From assembly GCF_900185715.1 (NCBI RefSeq), contig NZ_FYAS01000045.1, forward strand, positions 1-64,000: a stretch of 64,000 bases of DNA, read 5' to 3'. The stretch's first letter is position 1; every line of letters begins with the position of its first letter. A model generated the notes under the pieces. The model did no database searches, had not been told where the DNA came from, and saw only the letters and a list, made by a program, of their open reading frames with translations. Made by a program: the position numbers and the translations under genes. The DNA is from Allobosea sp. CS1GBMeth4. Lineage in GTDB: Bacteria > Pseudomonadota > Alphaproteobacteria > Rhizobiales > Beijerinckiaceae. Positions 60,346 through 64,000 of the stretch are shown here, piece after piece.

Positions 60346-61563
60346 TCAGAATACGGTGCCGTCGCTGACGATGGTCAAGGGCGGACCGCCACCCTCGCGC
60401 TTCTCGCGGGCGATGCGCCGGCCGGCGGCCCAGGTGCCGCCTTCCAGCACCTTGGCGAGCGGCAATTGCTCGGCGCTGAGGCCGAGCTCGGCGCGCACGA
60501 GCTCGCCGATCCGATCGAGCAGCGCGACCGTCAGCGCCCGCCATTCGACGACGAGTTGGGAACCGACCTCGTGAGCCCGCGCCGCATCGGCGGGGTCCTT
60601 GAGCGCGAGCACGCCGAGATCGAGAAAGAGCCCGCCATTGCGGTACTCCGGCAGGCCGGTGAGGTCGTCGACGCCGACGACCCGGATGCCGGCCCATTGC
60701 AGCGGCTCGATCAGGGAATAGCTCAGCCATTGCGAGAGCTTGTGGAACGGGACGAGCCCCCGCGTCACCACGTCCGGGGCGATCAGCGGATGCTTCCAGG
60801 TATCGCCGAGCGGAATGCCGGCATAGGTCAGGCGCGACGGCCAGATGCCGCCGAAGATTTCGAGCACCTGCGACAGGATGTAGGCGGCGCGGATCGAGCG
60901 CCCCTCCGCCGCCTCGACCAAGCGGTCGAACAGGTCGCCCGGCCGGGTGAGGCCATGTCTCTCCAGCTCCTCGCCGAGCCGGTTGAGCAGCGCGGCACGG
61001 CCTTCGAGGCCGACCAGGGGATTGGCCTGCGCGACCTGGAAGCCGCTTGCGAGCGCCGCGGCGTCGAGATGCTTCAGCGCATTGGCATCGACGCGCAGTG
61101 GCTCGCCGGGATCGCTGGAGAAGGCCCCGGCGGCGAACATGTCGAGCGAGGCGAGGGCCAGCCCTTCGGAGCGGCCGATGCTCTGTCCGCTGACGGCGTC
61201 GCGATAACGCCAGGCGGCGCCGGCGCCGGCATCGAGCAGGACGCTGACCACGGCGAGATCGTAGGCGGCGCGGCCGCGTGCCCCAGCATCGGCGAAATGG
61301 GCGCCGCTGTCGAGCACCTTCCAGCGGTCGATGCCGGCGACGACGAAATGCCGCCAGCGCGCATGGAAGGGAATGTCCAGCGCCGGATAGTTCAGCCGGA
61401 TCGTCTCCAGCACATAGGCCGCACAGGCCGGCAGCCGCTCGGGATGGACGCTGAAATGCGCCAGCCTGCCTTCGAGGCCGAGCCGCAGCATCTCATGCGC
61501 GCGCTCGCGGACGGTGGCCGGCTTGAGCAGCTGGCGGATGGCTTCGGGGTTGGAATCGGGCAT
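60346..61563 (-). CDS. URC4/Urg3 family uracil catabolism protein
   Basis: 405 residues. DUF1688-type protein: AHEMLRLGLEGRLAHFSVHPERLPACAAYVLETIRLNYPALDIPFHARWRHFV, WRYRDAVSGQSIGRSEGLALASLDMF, YAGIPLGDTWKHPLI and PFHKLSQWLSYSLIEPLQWAGI are typical. URC4 is essential for uracil use in the yeast pathway, but its reaction is unknown. Sits 7 nt after URC1 and 33 nt before upp. Confidence 0.92.
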   Translation of the reverse strand: MPDSNPEAIRQLLKPATVRERAHEMLRLGLEGRLAHFSVHPERLPACAAYVLETIRLNYPALDIPFHARWRHFVVAGIDRWKVLDSGAHFADAGARGRAAYDLAVVSVLLDAGAGAAWRYRDAVSGQSIGRSEGLALASLDMFAAGAFSSDPGEPLRVDANALKHLDAAALASGFQVAQANPLVGLEGRAALLNRLGEELERHGLTRPGDLFDRLVEAAEGRSIRAAYILSQVLEIFGGIWPSRLTYAGIPLGDTWKHPLIAPDVVTRGLVPFHKLSQWLSYSLIEPLQWAGIRVVGVDDLTGLPEYRNGGLFLDLGVLALKDPADAARAHEVGSQLVVEWRALTVALLDRIGELVRAELGLSAEQLPLAKVLEGGTWAAGRRIAREKREGGGPPLTIVSDGTVF

Positions 61564-61570
61564 CAGCGCG

Positions 61571-62833
61571 TCAGAACTTCTCGAGGTCGCGGCCGACGGT
61601 TGCCTTCAGCGCGTTGTCGCCGGGCGTGCCGTCCGGCGAATAGTAGCCGGCCGCCTTCTTCGCCTCGATCTCGACGGAGGCGTCCGGCGGGATCAGCTCG
61701 GGCGGGATGGCGACGCGCTCGCCGATCTCGATGCCGCTCTCGACCATGGCGTCGTATTTCATGTTCGACATCGACATCAGCCGGTCGATCCTCCTGACGC
61801 CGAGCCAGTGCAGCACGTCCGGCATCAATTGCTGGAAACGGGCGTCCTGCACGCCGGCGACGCATTCGGTGCGCTCGAAATAGGTCGCGGCCGAATCGCC
61901 GCCCTCCTGGCGCTTGCGGGCGTTGTAGACGAGGAACTTGGTGACCTCGCCGAGCGCCCGGCCCTCCTTGCGGTTGTAGACGATCAGGCCGACGCCGCCG
62001 CCCTGCGCCTCCTTCACCGCCTCCTCGATGCCATGCACGAGATAGGGCCGGCAGGTGCAGATGTCGGAGCCGAAGACGTCGGAGCCGTTGCACTCGTCAT
62101 GGACGCGGCAGGCCAGCGTCTTCTTCGGGTCGGCGATCGCCGAGACCTCGCCGATGACATAGGCGGTGATCGAGCCGATCGGCGGCAGGAAGACCTTGAG
62201 GTCCGGCCGCGTCACCAGCTCGGGATACATGCCGCCGGTCTGCTCGAACAGCGTGCGGCGGAGCTCCTTCTCGGTGGTGCCGAAGCGGTCGGCGATGCCG
62301 GGCAGGTACCAGACCGGATCGACCGCGATCTTGGTGACGCTGATGTCGCCGGAGCCGTGGAGGATGCCGCCATCGGCCGAGAGCCGGTGGCCGGCCATGG
62401 CGGCGAGGATCTCGGGCAGGTTGAGGCGCGCCTTGGTGACCGCGATGGTCGGGCGGATGTCGACGCCCTCGGCGATCCATTTGCCGAAATCCTGCGCGAC
62501 TCGATGCCCGAACGGATCGAGCGAGACGATCCTGCCCGGCTCGAACCATTGCGGCTGCGGCAGGATGTCGGAGGTCGGGTGGGTGTTGGTCAGGTCAGGG
62601 CGCTGCGCCGGGTTCATCGCCCGGGCCGAGATGGCGAGCGCGCGGTAGACCGAATAGGACCCGCCATGGGCGCCGATGACGTTGCGATCGGCCGGATTGG
62701 TCGTGGATGCGATGACCGGGCCGCGCTCCTCGGGGGTCGGGGCCCCCCAGTGGATCGGGAAGCGCGCCGCGGCGCTGCCGGGCTCGGGATGCGAGGTCAG
62801 GCGGATATGGGTGGTGCGGTTCTGCGACGTCAT
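61571..62833 (-). CDS. GTP cyclohydrolase II-like protein (URC1 homologue)
   Basis: 420 residues from the ATG at 62833. The C-terminal half is RibA-like with Zn ligands CRVHDEC-x10-CTC, exactly the RibA spacing, and YNRKEGRALGEVTK in place of RibA's RQEGRGIGL. The N-terminal about 190 residues are specific to the URC1 group (HIRLTSHPEPGSAAARFPIHWG, NVIGAHGGSYSVYRALA). URC1 acts on a uracil-derived nucleotide in uracil breakdown rather than in riboflavin synthesis; the exact substrate is inference. First gene of the operon. Confidence 0.9.
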   Translation of the reverse strand: MTSQNRTTHIRLTSHPEPGSAAARFPIHWGAPTPEERGPVIASTTNPADRNVIGAHGGSYSVYRALAISARAMNPAQRPDLTNTHPTSDILPQPQWFEPGRIVSLDPFGHRVAQDFGKWIAEGVDIRPTIAVTKARLNLPEILAAMAGHRLSADGGILHGSGDISVTKIAVDPVWYLPGIADRFGTTEKELRRTLFEQTGGMYPELVTRPDLKVFLPPIGSITAYVIGEVSAIADPKKTLACRVHDECNGSDVFGSDICTCRPYLVHGIEEAVKEAQGGGVGLIVYNRKEGRALGEVTKFLVYNARKRQEGGDSAATYFERTECVAGVQDARFQQLMPDVLHWLGVRRIDRLMSMSNMKYDAMVESGIEIGERVAIPPELIPPDASVEIEAKKAAGYYSPDGTPGDNALKATVGRDLEKF

Positions 62834-62855
62834 CGCGCAAGCGCTCGATTCTGCG

Positions 62856-62904
62856 GAGCATGGCCTGATCGCAAGACCGGTTCCCACTTTTGCGGACCAT
62901 GCTC
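62856..62904. repeat. 49-bp dispersed palindromic repeat, copy C
   Basis: Reverse complement aligns with 42394-42441 (same ends GAGCATG / CATGCTC, inner CCGCAAAAGTGGGAACCGG). It lies 23 bp upstream of the URC1 ATG, so it is inside the operon's leader or promoter. Confidence 0.65.
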
Positions 62905-63077
62905 GAACGGGAAAGGGCCCCGGGACGGGTCGCGTCCGGGGCCCTCTGGACCAATGAAAGTGTGGATCAGCGCGGGATTTTCGTCAATCGCCGCGGGATG
63001 TCTCGGCACGCGCCAGTCACCCGCGACGTATGGAACGCCCGCCACACGGCCGGCGATATCCGAGCTCGACCAGACTG

Positions 63078-63170
63078 AATCGTCATTGCGAGCGCAGCGA
63101 AGCAATCCAGGGATGTCGAGCTCTGTCGCCCCAGGATTGCTTCGTCGCTACGCTCCTCGCAATGACGATT
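63078..63170. repeat. 93-bp palindromic dispersed repeat (REP-like)
   Basis: Perfect 15-bp ends AATCGTCATTGCGAG (63078-63092) and inverse (63156-63170); inner GAAGCAATCC / GGATTGCTTC arms extend the fold. Related in layout to 51331-51431. It follows the stop of the small membrane protein gene. Confidence 0.8.
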
Positions 63171-63194
63171 GAAGCAGTTCAACCTGATCGAAAA

Positions 63195-63356
63195 CTAGAA
63201 CACCGCGAGATAACGCAGCAGCGAGATGATGCCGATGATGATGACGATGATCTGGACGATGTTCTTGATGTTGCCGTCGAGCGGCAGCATGCGGACGAGA
63301 TAAAGCACGAGTCCGATCACCAGGATCGTGATCAGCAGCGAAATCAGAATATTCAT
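63195..63356 (-). CDS. Small two-helix membrane protein (Thivi_2564-like)
   Basis: 53 residues, ATG at 63356, TAG at 63195, AGAGG 9 nt upstream. Two transmembrane helices, about residues 2-20 (NILISLLITILVIGLVLYLV) and 30-50, joined by RMLPLDGNIKN. This size and the MPLDGNIK-like turn match the Thivi_2564 family of tiny bacterial membrane proteins of unknown function. Between URC1 and glyS. Confidence 0.8.
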   Translation of the reverse strand: MNILISLLITILVIGLVLYLVRMLPLDGNIKNIVQIIVIIIGIISLLRYLAVF

Positions 63357-63676
63357 GGCTCAAATCCTCTTATCGCGGCCGAAAGCCGGCCCCCCGAGGC
63401 GCCGGCCGCGAGGCATTCGCAGCCGGCGATCTCGGGCAAGGGAACGTGGAGCCGCCGGAAAAGGTTCCGGAAGGGCAGCTGGTGGGGGACGAAGCGAACC
63501 CTTCGAGCCAAGGGCGCGGGAAGCCTTTTCCCGGATGGGAGAAGGTGGCGCGGAGCGCCGGATGAGGGCCAGCCCTATCCGCAGAAGGCACAACGGCGCC
63601 GCCTCGCCTCAATCATCAATGGCGGTCCCCTACCCCTCCCCACAAGGCGGAGGGGTTCTGCTGCGGCCCCCGCACC
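63357..63676. other. Intergenic region between glyS and the small membrane gene (320 bp)
   Basis: No gene seen. Contains two GC-rich palindromic phrases common in intergenic repeats of this order: CCTTTTCCC-GGAT-GGGAGAAGG near 63521-63547 and CCCCTCCCC-ACAAGGC-GGAGGGG near 63633-63656, the latter 20 bp after the glyS stop and a possible terminator. Confidence 0.5.
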
Positions 63677-64000
63677 CTACCCCGCGATCCGCGAGAAATC
63701 CGCCACGGCGCGGGTCGCCTCGCGCAGCTGGTTGAGCAGCTTGAGGCGGTTGGCGCGCAGAGCCGGATCGGGATCGTTGACCGTGACCTTGTCGAAGAAG
63801 GCATCGACCGCGGGCCGAAGCTCGGCGAGCGCCGCCATGGCGCCCTCATAATCCTCGGCCGCGATGGCGGCCTCCGCCTTCGGCGTCGCCTGCGCGAGCG
63901 CGACCGCCAGGCCCTTCTCCTCGATCAGCCCGGCATCGGCGATGAGCTGGAGATCGGCCTTGCCGGCGAAGGCGCCCTCACCATCCTTCTTCTCCTCGAT
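63677..64000 (-). CDS. glyS: Glycine--tRNA ligase beta subunit, C-terminal part (runs off the window)
   Basis: The last 107 residues read in the minus strand to a TAG at 63677. The end sequence [50 protein letters not shown] is the GlyS C-terminus with its anticodon-binding helices. The rest lies beyond 64000. Confidence 0.93.
   Translation of the reverse strand: MEEKKDGEGAFAGKADLQLIADAGLIEEKGLAVALAQATPKAEAAIAAEDYEGAMAALAELRPAVDAFFDKVTVNDPDPALRANRLKLLNQLREATRAVADFSRIAG

Noticed and set aside
59413-61797. A 794-codon plus-strand frame
   Set aside because: Antisense to upp, URC4 and part of the TA unit; no recognisable domain.
1-64000. CRISPR array, prophage, insertion sequence or integrative element
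   Set aside because: No regularly spaced repeats, no cas, integrase, transposase or phage structural genes were seen. The repeats present are short palindromes without coding capacity.

Overview
The window is chromosomal DNA of a very GC-rich alphaproteobacterium of the order Hyphomicrobiales (Rhizobiales). Support comes from family-restricted genes (MucR, DUF6456, DUF1150, DUF1236, URC4), DivJ/PdhS-type histidine kinases preceded by CtrA-like boxes, a tRNA-His with A73 and no G-1, and short dispersed palindromes typical of this order. The overall gene set resembles Bosea/Boseaceae; the genus is an inference. I see no insertion sequence, prophage, CRISPR array or rRNA operon, so this looks like ordinary core/soft-core chromosome with a few accessory modules.

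Layout. 1-5.2 kb: partial membrane protein, DivJ-like kinase, SufE, a DUF6456 + orphan DnaA-domain-IV pair, MucR. 5.5-12 kb: oligopeptidase B-like enzyme, an Ala/Glu/Pro-rich membrane protein, Fe-type superoxide dismutase, a chemoreceptor. 12-22 kb: HpnK-like deacetylase divergent from an ArnC/GtrB-like glycosyltransferase, MurJ, branched-chain aminotransferase, AzlCD, a phosphopantetheinyl transferase, two tandem TerC proteins, and a coupled pair of tartrate-dehydrogenase-like and fluoroacetate-dehalogenase-like genes. 22-29 kb: a translation block pheS-[GT21 glycosyltransferase]-pheT and rpmI-rplT, with a LOG-family gene. 29-39 kb: a large soluble Cache-Cache-CheW protein; an MFS pump divergent from its TetR regulator over three palindromic operators; an RpiR-aminotransferase-binding protein-racemase cluster; a Crp/Fnr regulator divergent from a Spy-like periplasmic protein across a perfect palindrome. 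39-50 kb: infC (ATT start), GT4 glycosyltransferase, hydrolase, hsp20-DUF1150, RidA, tRNA-His, two phasins, a PdhS-like kinase, mgtE. 50-58.7 kb: acyl-CoA dehydrogenase, GST, EamA transporter, then LysR-TctB-TctA-TctC plus an AllA-like lyase. 58.7-64 kb: a RES-Xre toxin-antitoxin pair directly downstream of a complete URC-type uracil catabolism operon (URC1-URC4-upp), a 53-residue membrane protein and the 3' end of glyS.

The most interesting items are the URC operon abutting a toxin-antitoxin unit, the membrane-less double-Cache CheW protein, the glycosyltransferase embedded in pheST, the dehalogenase-like gene with its full catalytic set, the DnaA-box-binding-domain protein without an AAA+ motor, and several well-formed operators (TetR triple site, phasin promoter palindrome, Crp/Fnr palindrome, TA operator). 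All calls are from reading the sequence; no database search was run.
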